This document shows, in pieces, positions 8,139-15,783 of a stretch of DNA of 16,097 nt. The stretch comes from Bacillota bacterium (GTDB taxonomy: Bacteria; Bacillota; Clostridia; Peptostreptococcales; Anaerovoracaceae): positions 1 through 16,097 of the forward strand of contig JAHZHL010000004.1 of NCBI GenBank assembly GCA_019420305.1, in the 5' to 3' direction. The notes below the pieces were generated by a model. It saw nothing but the letters and a program-made list of their open reading frames with translations, did not search any database and was not told the DNA's origin. Both the position numbers and the translations under genes were made by a program. Every line of letters starts with the position of its first letter. Positions within the stretch are counted from its first letter, which is position 1.

Positions 8139-8298
8139 TGATTGGACAGACCCGGAGGTCCGGAAGAAAGCAAATCCCTCTCTCGGTATTACGGTAGGCA
8201 TCGACAAGGTGCAGGCCGCTTGCGAATCGGCGCAGCAAAATCCCGCCGAGGAGAACGCTTTCAGGCAGCTGCGTCTTAACCAATGGGTCAAGCAGACG
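8139..8298 (+). pseudogene. Fragment of a phage terminase large subunit
   Basis: About 52 codons read DWTDPEVRKKANPSLG, then GIDKVQAACESAQQNPAEEN and FRQLRLNQWVKQ. This is a recognisable internal segment of phage TerL (Terminase_1 type), where DPEVW.KANPSLG and FRQLRLNQW are conserved. Both ends of the gene are missing: no Walker A or B lies upstream and no nuclease domain downstream. It is joined on the left to the truncated ABC ATPase and, in frame, on the right to a Fic-like N-terminus. It is a remnant with no likely function. Confidence 0.7.
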
Positions 8299-8660
8299 TC
8301 TACTTATGTAGGTGTATATACCGAAGAACTATATAATCTGCTTCTTCGAAATGCCAGAGAAGCTCGTGAAATCAGAAAATCCCTTCGCAGCATTGAAAAA
8401 CAACTTGCCGCAGTTGGATATTCAGAAGACGAGCTTTCTGTTGATGTCGTAAACAACATCGCATTTGCACGTGCCAATATGAAAATGAATATCTATGATC
8501 AGGCTGTTTTAGAGGGTGTTGCTACATCGTTCCCACAGACAGAAGAAATCATAGAAAACGGCAAAGTTTCCGGTATGACTGCAACTGATGTACAGAAGAT
8601 TTTGAATCTGAAACATGCATGGGAGTTTATTCTGGACCGAGATGTCGTTGCCAGCCGTTC
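8296..8660 (+). pseudogene. N-terminal fragment of a Fic-like protein fused to the terminase fragment
   Basis: About 120 codons, more AT-rich than the neighbours, read STYVGVYTEELYNLLLRNAR, then IRKSLRSIEKQLAAVGYSED, then YDQAVLEGVATSFPQTEEII, then GMTATDVQKILNLKHAWEFI, ending DRDVVAS. This resembles the N-terminal region of Fic/DOC-family proteins found in Lachnospiraceae. The catalytic HPF..GN(G/K)R motif is absent because the sequence is cut at about 8660 by the histidine-kinase remnant. The natural start codon would be near 8296, where ACG now stands and the frame continues from TerL. The Fic assignment is from memory of the family and is moderate; the truncation is plain. Confidence 0.55.
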
Positions 8661-8936
8661 CACAATTTCTCCCATTCCACTGATCAGAACAAACAGAACG
8701 CCTACATGCCAGAACCGCCTCTTCCACTCCTCCTTCAGCGCGAAAAACACCACGCACAGCATCACGCCGTAAGAGGTAATCGAAGACGGGATGTCGGATA
8801 CGCAGGCAAGCAGTACGCACACCCCGGCTCCGACCATCTGCAGCCAGGGCATCCGCGTTTTCAGATCAAAGCAGGCGTAAGCTCCCAGATGATACAGAAT
8901 CAGTTCCTCCAAATATCCCCACAATACTACTGCCAT
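8640..8936 (-). pseudogene. Truncated sensor histidine kinase (membrane N-terminus only)
   Basis: The frame starts at the ATG at 8934-8936, overlapping the end of the response-regulator gene by 10 bp, with GGGGGAGGATGGGAG upstream. About 95 residues remain, with several hydrophobic helices (VGAGVCVLLACVSD, YGVMLCVVFFAL, HVGVLFVLISGMGEI). The start of the agr-type (GHKL) sensor kinase arrangement is expected here, directly after a LytTR regulator. Near residue 95 the sequence turns into the antisense of the Fic fragment. No DHp or ATPase domain remains. The histidine-kinase identity rests mainly on position and topology. Confidence 0.6.
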
Positions 8937-9606
8937 ACTCCCATCCTCCCCCTGTATTTCAGTTTGAAATCAATGTACGCCCGCCGGACTTCCTCACGCC
9001 TGCGCCGGGCGATCCTGAATTTCTGACCCTCCAGAACAAAAGCATCCCCTTCTTCCTTCTCGACATAGGCCATGTTGACGACTGTGCCCCGATCAATCCG
9101 CACAAACAGTCTCTCATCCAGAAGCTCCAGCATTTTCTCCAGGCTGGTTTCCCGCCGGTACATTCTATCTGCGGTATAAATCCGCACGTACCCGTCATAG
9201 GAGAGAATATAGCGGATCTCCTTCTGCCTCAGAGCCAATTTTCGGTTCTCAAAATAAGCTTCAATGACTCCCTCTCCCAGCCACATGTTGGACGCCTCCG
9301 CCAACGCCTCGGCGATCTCCTCCTCATCAAAGGGTTTCGTCACAAAGCGCACTGCCCGGATCACATAGCCTTCCTTGAATCTTTCCCACTCTCCGCTGGC
9401 GATAATGATCCGGCAGCCCGGATTTTGTCGCAGAATTTCCTTTCCCACGTCGATCCCGTCCATCTGCGGCATCCTAAGATCCAGGAACACGATATCATAA
9501 TTCTCGATCTCCCGAAGCAGCGACGCGCCGGAGGTAAAGATCCGTACCTGAGAACCTTCCGCTGCTTCGCCGCCAGAATTTCATCATCACAAATGGCTAT
9601 CCTCAT
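8927..9606 (-). pseudogene. LytTR-family response regulator broken by a frameshifting deletion
   Basis: The gene starts at the ATG at 9604-9606 with MRIAICDDEIL, the acidic pocket of a receiver domain, then leaves frame after about 17 codons. The other frame resumes with SQVRIFTSGASLLREIENYD, then the phospho-acceptor aspartate in VFLDLRMPQMDG, the lysine in VTKPFDEEE and a C-terminal LytTR DNA-binding domain (RYILSYDGYVRIYTADR, LFVRIDRGTVVNM). The distance from the acidic pair to the phospho-acceptor is about 12-13 codons shorter than usual, so a deletion of roughly 40 bases that is not a multiple of three is likely. The near-repeats GGCGGCGAAG and GCAGCGGAAG flank the site. A GTG-started 187-residue ORF (from 9490) remains but lacks the front of the receiver. 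Confidence 0.75.
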
Positions 9607-9640
9607 CCTTCGCTCCCCCAAAAAACGATGTTTTTCTGTC

Positions 9641-9669
9641 ATTATACCCCATCCGTATTTTCAGAACAA
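9641..9669 (-). promoter_or_regulatory. Promoter of the degraded two-component operon
   Basis: A perfect minus-strand TATAAT (9641-9646) lies 17 bp after a weak -35 TTGTTC (9664-9669), about 35 bp before the response-regulator ATG. The promoter looks intact although the genes after it are broken. Confidence 0.5.
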
Positions 9670-9896
9670 CCGGAAACAAAGCCCCCGGCGGAAGGACAAA
9701 ACACAGCCCCGTTTTTTACATACCTATGTCTCTCTTTTTTTATGGATTCTCCCCCGCCACTGTGATAAGATAAGCGGGATGCGGAAAATGCTTTCCCCGC
9801 CGGCGCGGCTGCCGCTCCGGGCGCGGAAAACCACAGAACCGTTGGCTCACAGGCTGCCAGCGCTACGCATAATCAAAACCAAACGGAGGATTTACC
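9670..9896. other. Leader region before the phosphofructokinase gene
   Basis: About 230 bp without a gene. A weak plus-strand -10 like TAAGAT (9766-9771) is the best promoter guess. A GC-rich imperfect inverted repeat spans about 9791-9829 (TTCCCCGCC against GGCGCGGAA). A clear GGAGG ribosome site precedes the ATG. I recognise no riboswitch. Confidence 0.3.
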
Positions 9897-11030
9897 ATGC
9901 AAAGAAATATCATCATCGGCCAGTCCGGCGGCCCCACCGCCGTCATCAATTCCAGCCTTGCCGGCGTTTTCAAGACGGCAAAGGACCGGGGCGCCGGGAA
10001 AATATACGGAATGCGCTACGGCATCCACGGCCTTCTGGAACATAAATATGTAGATCTCTCGGAACACATCCGCTCGGATCTGGACATCGACCTTTTGAAG
10101 CGAACCCCTTCGTCCTTCCTCGGGAGCTGCCGCTACAAACTCCCCGAAATCAAGGAAGATCACAAAATTTACGAGCAGATCTTCTCCCTCCTTCAGAAGC
10201 TCGAGATCGAAGCTTTCTTTTACATCGGCGGAAATGATTCCATGGACACCATTCAGAAGCTCTCGGATTACGGCCACCTGATCGGCAGCGACATCCGCTT
10301 CATGGGTGTGCCAAAAACCATCGACAACGATCTGTCCTGTACCGACCACACGCCGGGCTACGGCAGCGCCGCCAAATTCATTGCCGCTACTGCCAAGGAA
10401 ATCATACGGGACGGTCTGGTCTACGACATTCCTTCCGTTACCATTATGGAAATCATGGGACGAAACGCCGGATGGCTGACAGGAGCGGCGGCTCTCGCCA
10501 AGGGCGAGGACTGCGAAGGTGTGGATCTGATCTGTCTTCCGGAGGTACCCTTTGATCCCGATGCCTTCCTCTCCCGGGTAAAGGATCTGCTGCAGGAAAA
10601 GAAATCTGTCGTCATCGCCGTCTCGGAAGGCATTACCACGGCGGACGGCAAATATGTCTTTGAACTGGCGGAATCCGATTCGGAAACAAGCGCAGGCGCT
10701 GTCGATGCTTTCGGGCACAAGCAGCTGTCCGGCGTCGGAAAATTCCTGGCGGACCTGATCGCGGAAAAACTCGCGGTAAAAACCCGGGCCATCGAACTGA
10801 ACACCCTGCAGCGCTGCGCCGCGTACATGACTTCCCGGGTGGATGTGACAGAGGCTTTCCAGGTCGGCGGAGCCGCTGTCAAAGCGGCCTTCGAGGGAGA
10901 ATCCGGCAAAGTTGCCGTTTTAACAGGACAATTTTTTGCTGTCCTCTGTCAGATGGCGCCGAAACATTCTCAGAATTCAACGGGCGGCCTTTGTCAGGCC
11001 GCCCGCGCAATTTATCTTTCTCCCTTATAA
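9897..11030 (+). CDS. PPi-dependent 6-phosphofructokinase with an abnormal C-terminus
   Basis: This 377-residue enzyme of the phosphofructokinase family phosphorylates fructose 6-phosphate. Seen: SGGPT at 10-14, GGNDS at 111-115, PKTIDND at 139-145, TPGYGSAAK at 152-160 and MGRNAG at 187-192. Lysine in PKTIDND, and Asp instead of Gly in GGNDS, are the signature of PPi-using rather than ATP-using enzymes. The start has GGAGG 8 bp upstream. The match to the family ends near residue 341 (AVKAAFEGESGK). The last 36 codons resemble nothing I know and read straight through the terminator hairpin at 10981-11005. Members of this group usually run to about 400 residues with a conserved C-terminal section ending near PI....G.P. 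The enzyme may be truncated and inactive, or it may tolerate the loss. Confidence 0.85.
   Translation: MQRNIIIGQSGGPTAVINSSLAGVFKTAKDRGAGKIYGMRYGIHGLLEHKYVDLSEHIRSDLDIDLLKRTPSSFLGSCRYKLPEIKEDHKIYEQIFSLLQKLEIEAFFYIGGNDSMDTIQKLSDYGHLIGSDIRFMGVPKTIDNDLSCTDHTPGYGSAAKFIAATAKEIIRDGLVYDIPSVTIMEIMGRNAGWLTGAAALAKGEDCEGVDLICLPEVPFDPDAFLSRVKDLLQEKKSVVIAVSEGITTADGKYVFELAESDSETSAGAVDAFGHKQLSGVGKFLADLIAEKLAVKTRAIELNTLQRCAAYMTSRVDVTEAFQVGGAAVKAAFEGESGKVAVLTGQFFAVLCQMAPKHSQNSTGGLCQAARAIYLSPL
10981..11005. terminator. GC-rich hairpin between convergent genes
   Basis: A perfect 10-bp stem CGGGCGGCCT / AGGCCGCCCG with a 5-base loop. It lies 6 bp beyond the stop of the GH106 gene on the minus strand and inside the last codons of the phosphofructokinase frame on the plus strand. 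T-tracts on both sides are poor. It probably ends the GH106 transcript and may originally have ended both. Confidence 0.6.
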
Positions 11031-13990
11031 AACAGTACCGACACTTTGCCGGTCATCCCGTAATCCCTCCACAGCGCCGGACGCGTCATCAGGGCCACGA
11101 TCGCGGAAAGATCCGGTCCCGGCGCGGCGTCTTCCGACGCATTTTCGCCGGCCGACATTCCGGCCGCCATAGCCTCTTCCATTGCTCCATTGCCATTGTT
11201 GGCTCCCATCATCCGGGCCACGGTATTCGGGAAGGTGGTGTCATAGTATCCGCCGGCTTTCAGACAGTTGTTCAGCGAACTGGATACCTCCACCACGAGT
11301 TCATTCCTGCCGGCGCGCAGCAGATTGCCGATTTCCACCGTCCGTCTGTTGATATTGTACGCCGGCGCTTTTCTCCCGTTGACGTAGACCGCCGCCGTCT
11401 CACCGTTCGTGGAACCGATACACAGCCTCGCTCCATCTCCTTCTCTCCATTCTTCCGGAAGTTCGATCACCGTTCTGTAATACCCGATTCCCGATACCTC
11501 CTTACCTACGGCCGGAATGTCCTTCCATGGGATCAATTCCGTCTCCCCGGCATCGATCATCGTCTTCTTCGTCTCATAGTACACTTCCCTGGTCACGATG
11601 CCCGCCCGGCGTTCTTCCGAGATTTCCCTTTTCTCTCCCGCCGTCCAGCTTTCCACCTGCAGATTCCAGCGCGGCAGTTCTCTCTCCGCGTATATGGTCT
11701 CCTCCGGAAGCGTCTCCGGTTTCTCCGTCCTGTCAAAGATCAGCATCGTCGCCTCTCCGGGATTCAGCGCGAGGGATACCGCTGTGCCGCCCTCGTATTC
11801 CGTCCCGGAAATTTCCCTGATCTCACCTGTCCAGCAGTCCGCTTCGTAGGGTCTTCCGCCTCCCTCTACGCAGAGCGATACCTTCGAAACGGTCTGTCGT
11901 GTATACTGCATGTCATAGACCAAGACATAACGTCGATCTCCGTCCTCTCTCATGCAGGTCAGGATCTGCGGATTCGGCTCCAAAAAGGCCGCGCGCGGCT
12001 TCACTCCCATTTTTTCCAGGCAGGCGACGACGCCTGTCTGGCCATCCATCTCCATCACGCCCGGAAATTCCTTGATCTCGGAGACAATCTCCCTCAGTTT
12101 TTCATCCGATTCCATAACGTACGGCGTCCGGGAAGCCGCTTTTTTATGAAACGTGCATCCTCCCAGCGGCAGATTCTCCTCTGTCACGCCGTTGACAAAG
12201 AGGATCTTCTGCCCTTCCCCGGCCAGACGGAGGAGTTTTTTCGCGGAGGAGAGAGGCATTTCCTCCTGATACACGATCAGCGCCTGATATCCGGGGCCCT
12301 CCGGACACAATGAGGCGCCGTCCGTGACAACGAAGTCCTCTTCCAGGATCTGCGGAGCAAAATAATCCCAGGTATATCCCGCTGCCTGCAGACCGATGTC
12401 CTTCCAGTAGAGGCCCTCACAGCCTCTCATCCCCTTTTCACTGTAAAACGCCTCCTCGCCATCCGGTGCAAAGACCGCGTTATTGTAATGGTAATCCAGC
12501 CGGAGAATCCCCAGGTCCATTCGGGGAATTCCCGCCCTCAGCAGTTTCTGAAATCTGCCCAGCATGCAGGTCCAGTCCCTGTAGTGCCGATATGCGGGCT
12601 GACGGCACCCGAACCTCTCGGAAATCAGGGGATACATGCCCTCGTGTCCCGGCCAGTACGTCGCCTCTTCCGATCCGCAGATGCTGGCGTATCCGTGAAA
12701 AACGGTTTTGGACACCCCTGCCGCAAACTGGGAGAAACAGATCTGATTATAGAAATCCAACGGCATCATATAATTCAGAAGCGTCGCCCCCGTCTCACTG
12801 GAAAAGATCCTGCCGTACAGATGGGCGGTCCCCGCCAGTCCCCTGTGGCTTTCCACCTGGGAGCCAAACTCCAGGGACTCGGTTTCCACTCCATCCACAT
12901 ATCTGCCGGGAAGCGAGATCTCAAAGGGCATCCCATAGGAAATTTCCGCCCGCAGTTCCATTCCCAGCCCGTGCAGCCATTCCCGGACAGGGCACAGCAT
13001 ATTTTCCATATACAGTTCCGTCATGGTCTGATACAGGTCGTTGTGAAATTTGTTCAGAAATACCGTATCCTCCAGGGTACAGCGATATTCATCCCGCCCG
13101 GGCATACCCCCTTTTCTGCGGATGACGAAGGGAAGATAGCGCTCAATACCGTACCCCCTCCTCCTGCGAAACTCTTCATTCAGATGATATCCCCATAACT
13201 GTCTGCACGCCCCGAACGCGGTCAGTTCCAGGGAGTCCATATACATCATTCCCCTGCCGCTCTCCCTGAGGGTCTTCCTCAGATCTTCCGTCATCACCTC
13301 ATGATCCCAATAGTCGATCAGCGCCTCCGCCCCATAGCGGTCCAGATAATTGACGGTATAGGAAATCCCGCAGGAAGGCCTGGCCGTCTGCCCGGTTCCA
13401 TGCAGCCAGAACACAAAAAGTTCATACGTTCCGTCCGCCGGAGCGGTCCAGTCCAGCTGTCCCTCCGCGACGAGATCCGTCAGCACCGTTGTCTCCGGAT
13501 CCAGGCAGACACAACCGTCCTTTTCCCACATCCGTCTGGCCGCTACCACTGCCACCAGTTCCTGCGCCTCCACATGCTCTGTCTGAATTTCGCATTTCGG
13601 CAATGCGCCGCAGAATCGTTCCCCCGCTTCCAACGGTATGATCACACAGTCCAGTTCCTTGGAAGCGGCGCGGTCATCCGGCGTGATGGACGTCAGATTC
13701 GCGTTCGACCAGTTGGTACCGCTGGTCATGCTGATCCCCAGTCCCCGCTTCGCCGCCTCTCCGATCAGAAGCCGGGAATCATGCACCCACTCTTCCGATC
13801 CCCATCCGTAAAGTTTTGGATCCGCTCCCGGTTCCTCCATCGCCAGAAACTCCACCGCGCCCATGCCCATCTCATCCAGCATTTCCATCTCGCGGCGCAG
13901 CGTTCCGTCCGTATGCATTCCCTCCGCGAGCCACCATCGTATCTCCGGCCGATACTTCTTTTCCGGTTCTTCCATAAAATATCTGATCAT
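11012..13990 (-). CDS. GH106-family alpha-L-rhamnosidase (intracellular)
   Basis: A 992-residue glycoside hydrolase. The opening RPEIRWWLAEGMHTDGTLRR with EMEMLDEMGMGAVEF (residues 14-48) is the usual start of the GH106 barrel. Further family features are MDSLELTAFGA (251-261) followed by LNEEFRRRRGYGIERYLPF, ESHRGLAGTAHLYG (380-393) with Glu399 after it, and FAAGVSKTVFHGYAS. The C-terminal part contains a galactose-binding-like beta domain (IGYYRTVIELPEEW, NGETAAVYVNGRKA). Near residue 920 an Ala/Met/Gly/Asn-rich stretch (AMEEAMAAGMSAGENASED) interrupts the last strands. GH106 enzymes cleave alpha-L-rhamnose, including from rhamnogalacturonan. No signal peptide is present, so the substrate must be imported. 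The ATG has AAAGGAGG upstream. The gene stands alone behind a promoter and operator matching those of the GH78 operon. Confidence 0.85.
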   Translation of the reverse strand: MIRYFMEEPEKKYRPEIRWWLAEGMHTDGTLRREMEMLDEMGMGAVEFLAMEEPGADPKLYGWGSEEWVHDSRLLIGEAAKRGLGISMTSGTNWSNANLTSITPDDRAASKELDCVIIPLEAGERFCGALPKCEIQTEHVEAQELVAVVAARRMWEKDGCVCLDPETTVLTDLVAEGQLDWTAPADGTYELFVFWLHGTGQTARPSCGISYTVNYLDRYGAEALIDYWDHEVMTEDLRKTLRESGRGMMYMDSLELTAFGACRQLWGYHLNEEFRRRRGYGIERYLPFVIRRKGGMPGRDEYRCTLEDTVFLNKFHNDLYQTMTELYMENMLCPVREWLHGLGMELRAEISYGMPFEISLPGRYVDGVETESLEFGSQVESHRGLAGTAHLYGRIFSSETGATLLNYMMPLDFYNQICFSQFAAGVSKTVFHGYASICGSEEATYWPGHEGMYPLISERFGCRQPAYRHYRDWTCMLGRFQKLLRAGIPRMDLGILRLDYHYNNAVFAPDGEEAFYSEKGMRGCEGLYWKDIGLQAAGYTWDYFAPQILEEDFVVTDGASLCPEGPGYQALIVYQEEMPLSSAKKLLRLAGEGQKILFVNGVTEENLPLGGCTFHKKAASRTPYVMESDEKLREIVSEIKEFPGVMEMDGQTGVVACLEKMGVKPRAAFLEPNPQILTCMREDGDRRYVLVYDMQYTRQTVSKVSLCVEGGGRPYEADCWTGEIREISGTEYEGGTAVSLALNPGEATMLIFDRTEKPETLPEETIYAERELPRWNLQVESWTAGEKREISEERRAGIVTREVYYETKKTMIDAGETELIPWKDIPAVGKEVSGIGYYRTVIELPEEWREGDGARLCIGSTNGETAAVYVNGRKAPAYNINRRTVEIGNLLRAGRNELVVEVSSSLNNCLKAGGYYDTTFPNTVARMMGANNGNGAMEEAMAAGMSAGENASEDAAPGPDLSAIVALMTRPALWRDYGMTGKVSVLFYKGER

Positions 13991-14014
13991 CTGTTTTTCC
14001 TCCTTTGTCCCTCT

Positions 14015-14043
14015 ATTTTATCCTCTCCGAAAACGCTCTTCAT
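14015..14043 (-). promoter_or_regulatory. Promoter of the GH106 gene
   Basis: On the minus strand TAAAAT (14015-14020) lies 17 bp after ATGAAG (14038-14043). The geometry equals the GH78-operon promoter: same spacer, same weak -35, and the -10 exactly 20 bases from the operator. The start codon follows about 25 bp later. Confidence 0.65.
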
Positions 14044-14079
14044 CAACCAAACTTCACTGAATTGCGGACGAAACTTCAG
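14041..14079. promoter_or_regulatory. Putative AraC-family operator, copy 2 (before GH106)
   Basis: A 39-bp block starting CATCAACCAAACTTCAC and ending GGACGAAACTTCAG. Two AAACTTCA half-sites begin 22 bp apart. It shares most positions with the block at 6781-6819, in the same orientation relative to the gene it serves. Confidence 0.65.
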
Positions 14080-14237
14080 GTCGTTTCCGGCCGCCGGACC
14101 GCCCCTGATCTCTTCCCGGTCTTCGGAGCATACCGGCCTTTCTTGCCAGCCGTTTTCTCTGTGGCGCCGTGCACCGGATTCCGCCCCAGGCGGAGAATCC
14201 TGCGCCGCCGGATGCTTTCTTGTTCATCCTGGGATAA
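14076..14237 (-). pseudogene. Possible 3' remnant of a gene with a basic C-terminal tail
   Basis: An open minus-strand frame of 53 codons without a start codon reads LSQDEQESIRRRRILRLGRN, then PVHGATEKTAGKKGRYAPKT, and ends ETT with its stop inside operator copy 2. It is rich in Lys and Arg and has the GC content of the host genes. It becomes AT-rich and meets a stop just upstream, about where the mobile region begins. I do not recognise the protein. It may be the tail of a gene cut off by the AT-rich insertion, or a chance frame. Confidence 0.3.
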
Positions 14238-14306
14238 TTTCCATGTTTTCTATTGTTAAATTTGCATAAATTTCAGAAATTACTATTTTTTGATCAAATG
14301 GTATAA

Positions 14307-14310
14307 TAAA
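14307..14310. repeat. Target-site duplication of the IS, left copy (TAAA)
   Basis: TAAA directly abuts the left terminal repeat and recurs at 15780-15783 beyond the right one. Four bases in AT-rich DNA can match by chance, so support is modest. Confidence 0.45.
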
Positions 14311-14326
14311 AAAGGGCACTGAAAAA
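14311..14326 (+). repeat. Left terminal inverted repeat of the IS
   Basis: AAAGGGCACTGAAAAA, identical to the reverse complement of 15764-15779. Confidence 0.7.
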
Positions 14327-14356
14327 CTTCCATTTCTTCTTAAGTGGAAGTTTTTC
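14321..14356. terminator. Terminator hairpin after the transposase gene
   Basis: A perfect 12-bp stem GAAAAACTTCCA / TGGAAGTTTTTC with a 12-base loop. It ends in T-runs on both strands, so it can terminate the transposase transcript and also block transcription entering from the left. Confidence 0.7.
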
Positions 14357-14407
14357 TTTTATATTATTTTCAAATCTTTACTTAGGAAAATCATAAAAAG
14401 CTATGGT

Positions 14408-15697
14408 TTACTCCATAGCCAGCTCATCTAATCTTACTATTCGTTTTACATTTGCTGTAAATGCCGTAAAATACATTTGCAGATGCATAGCAAATAAACC
14501 TCTCGAATCTGCTTTACGCAAACCGTGAGCTTCCTTTAGTTCTCCATTCTTTTCTTCTATCCTGTGCCGAATCTTCATTCGCTCCTGAAAATATTCGCTT
14601 TCTTCAAATTTAAGCCTTTCAAGATTTTTCTCGCTTGCTTGCGTGATACTGTAGCTTCTTGTTTTAGCGTTTGATCTTCCTACACGGCATTTTTCTCTTT
14701 GGGGACATTTCCGACACGTTACTTTGCTAAATATATATCTTAAATAAGTATTCCCATTTTTTGCCGTTCTTTTTTCTACACGCGTGGAAAGCTCTCCGGC
14801 AGGACACTGCAGCATCCCAGCATCTTTATTAAAGCAGAAACCTTCCTCAATGTTCCCGTTTGCTGCAGCAGCTACTGCTGTATTGGTTCTGGCAATCAAT
14901 GTAATCTCTTTTCCGCAGACTTCCAGATTGTCATCACTGACATATGCCATATCGCCTATAACTTCTGTAACTTTTATTCCATTTTCCTTCGCGTTTTCTA
15001 TCAGTTTTGGTAATTCCTGCCCATCTGGTGCTCCTCCATCTGTTACAGTGATCCCCGCAATGAGACGTTCTTCAGTCATCGCAAGATGATTCTTATATCC
15101 ATAGAACGTACTGGTTGCCGTTTTATGTCCAAACCGTGCATCTTTATCATCTTTGGATCGGATCTCTTTGAGCCGCTCATCTTCTAGTAGTTCTTTCATT
15201 TCATGAGAAAGTTTCTGTATCTTTTTATTTCCACAGGATTTTATTCCTTCCTCCAGAACCTGGAGTAGTTCCCTAGTATAGGCAATTTCTTCATCCAGTC
15301 CTGCTTCCAAAGAGGGTTTCTCAGGAAATCGCTCTGATAATTCAAAAGCTGTTTTATAAACCTCTTTCCGAAGTTGTTTGCTCATATCCCGCAGAATCTG
15401 CGTTGGAGATTTTGCCCAGACAGAAGCAATTGTATGGGTGGAATCAACGATAATGGTTCCCGATTTGATCAGATTTTTATCCAAAGCCTGTTGAATGGTT
15501 TCTTTTAACATTTCTTCCAGAATATCTTCTGTAATACGAGTTTTTCTGAATTTTGTGAGAAGACTGGGATCTATCATTTTTGCTTCTGGTTCCAGGTCAA
15601 GGAAAAATTTATATGCCATGTCCGTCTGGGCGCTGCTAATCAGGGCTTCGTCAGAAAGATCGTACAGTTTTTTCAGGAAAAGCAGTTTAAACATCAT
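14408..15697 (-). CDS. IS1182-family transposase
   Basis: A 429-residue DDE transposase. The N-terminal part has MMFKLLFLKKLYDLSDEALI and DPSLLTKFRKTRI, typical of the family's DUF772-like domain. Catalytic residues are likely Asp85 (VDSTHT), Asp249 (IGDMAY) and Glu381 (RIEEKNGELK), with a cysteine motif CRKCPQREKC at 328-337. The ATG at 15695-15697 follows AAAGGA by 7 bases. The same frame is open a little further upstream (GLFCENFGRPAKEPE, which also fits the family) but meets TAA within the right terminal region. The usual 40-50 extra N-terminal residues of relatives are therefore absent or start from a non-ATG codon. A hairpin (14400-14419) surrounds the stop codon. Confidence 0.9.
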   Translation of the reverse strand: MMFKLLFLKKLYDLSDEALISSAQTDMAYKFFLDLEPEAKMIDPSLLTKFRKTRITEDILEEMLKETIQQALDKNLIKSGTIIVDSTHTIASVWAKSPTQILRDMSKQLRKEVYKTAFELSERFPEKPSLEAGLDEEIAYTRELLQVLEEGIKSCGNKKIQKLSHEMKELLEDERLKEIRSKDDKDARFGHKTATSTFYGYKNHLAMTEERLIAGITVTDGGAPDGQELPKLIENAKENGIKVTEVIGDMAYVSDDNLEVCGKEITLIARTNTAVAAAANGNIEEGFCFNKDAGMLQCPAGELSTRVEKRTAKNGNTYLRYIFSKVTCRKCPQREKCRVGRSNAKTRSYSITQASEKNLERLKFEESEYFQERMKIRHRIEEKNGELKEAHGLRKADSRGLFAMHLQMYFTAFTANVKRIVRLDELAME

Positions 15698-15763
15698 TTC
15701 TGGTTCCTTTGCCGGGCGACCGAAATTTTCACAAAAAAGCCCAATTCTTTTTTAGAATCAGAC

Positions 15764-15779
15764 TTTTTCAGTGCCCTTT
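15764..15779 (-). repeat. Right terminal inverted repeat of the IS
   Basis: TTTTTCAGTGCCCTTT on the plus strand, the exact complement of the left repeat. Confidence 0.7.
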
Positions 15780-15783
15780 TAAA
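15780..15783. repeat. Target-site duplication of the IS, right copy (TAAA)
   Basis: TAAA directly after the right terminal repeat, matching 14307-14310. Confidence 0.45.

Larger units (their letters stand above)
14311..15779 (-). mobile_element. IS1182-type insertion sequence
   Basis: A 1469-bp element bounded by perfect 16-bp inverted repeats AAAGGGCACTGAAAAA (14311-14326 and the complement at 15764-15779), with weaker matching a few bases further in. It carries one transposase gene on the minus strand and a terminator hairpin just inside the left end. TAAA flanks both ends. The boundaries are inferred from the repeat and duplication. The first ATG of the transposase is only 66 bp inside the right end, which suits a compact IS. 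Confidence 0.7.

Noticed and set aside
8296..8660. A working Fic toxin or effector system
   Set aside because: The catalytic HPF motif region is missing and no antitoxin gene lies nearby.
7858..8772. A 304-codon plus-strand frame as one intact gene
   Set aside because: Its first 90 codons overlap the AraC end out of frame and the antisense of the ABC remnant, and its last 35 are the antisense of the kinase. Only the middle is TerL plus Fic-like sequence.
10991..12313. A 440-codon plus-strand open frame
   Set aside because: It is the antisense of the GH106 gene; its translation is low-complexity Arg/Pro/Ser/His with no family motifs and no ribosome site.
14302..14307. TATAAT as a plus-strand promoter reading into the IS
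   Set aside because: No acceptable -35 lies 16-18 bp upstream, and the only plus-strand sequence after it is the antisense of the transposase behind a terminator hairpin.
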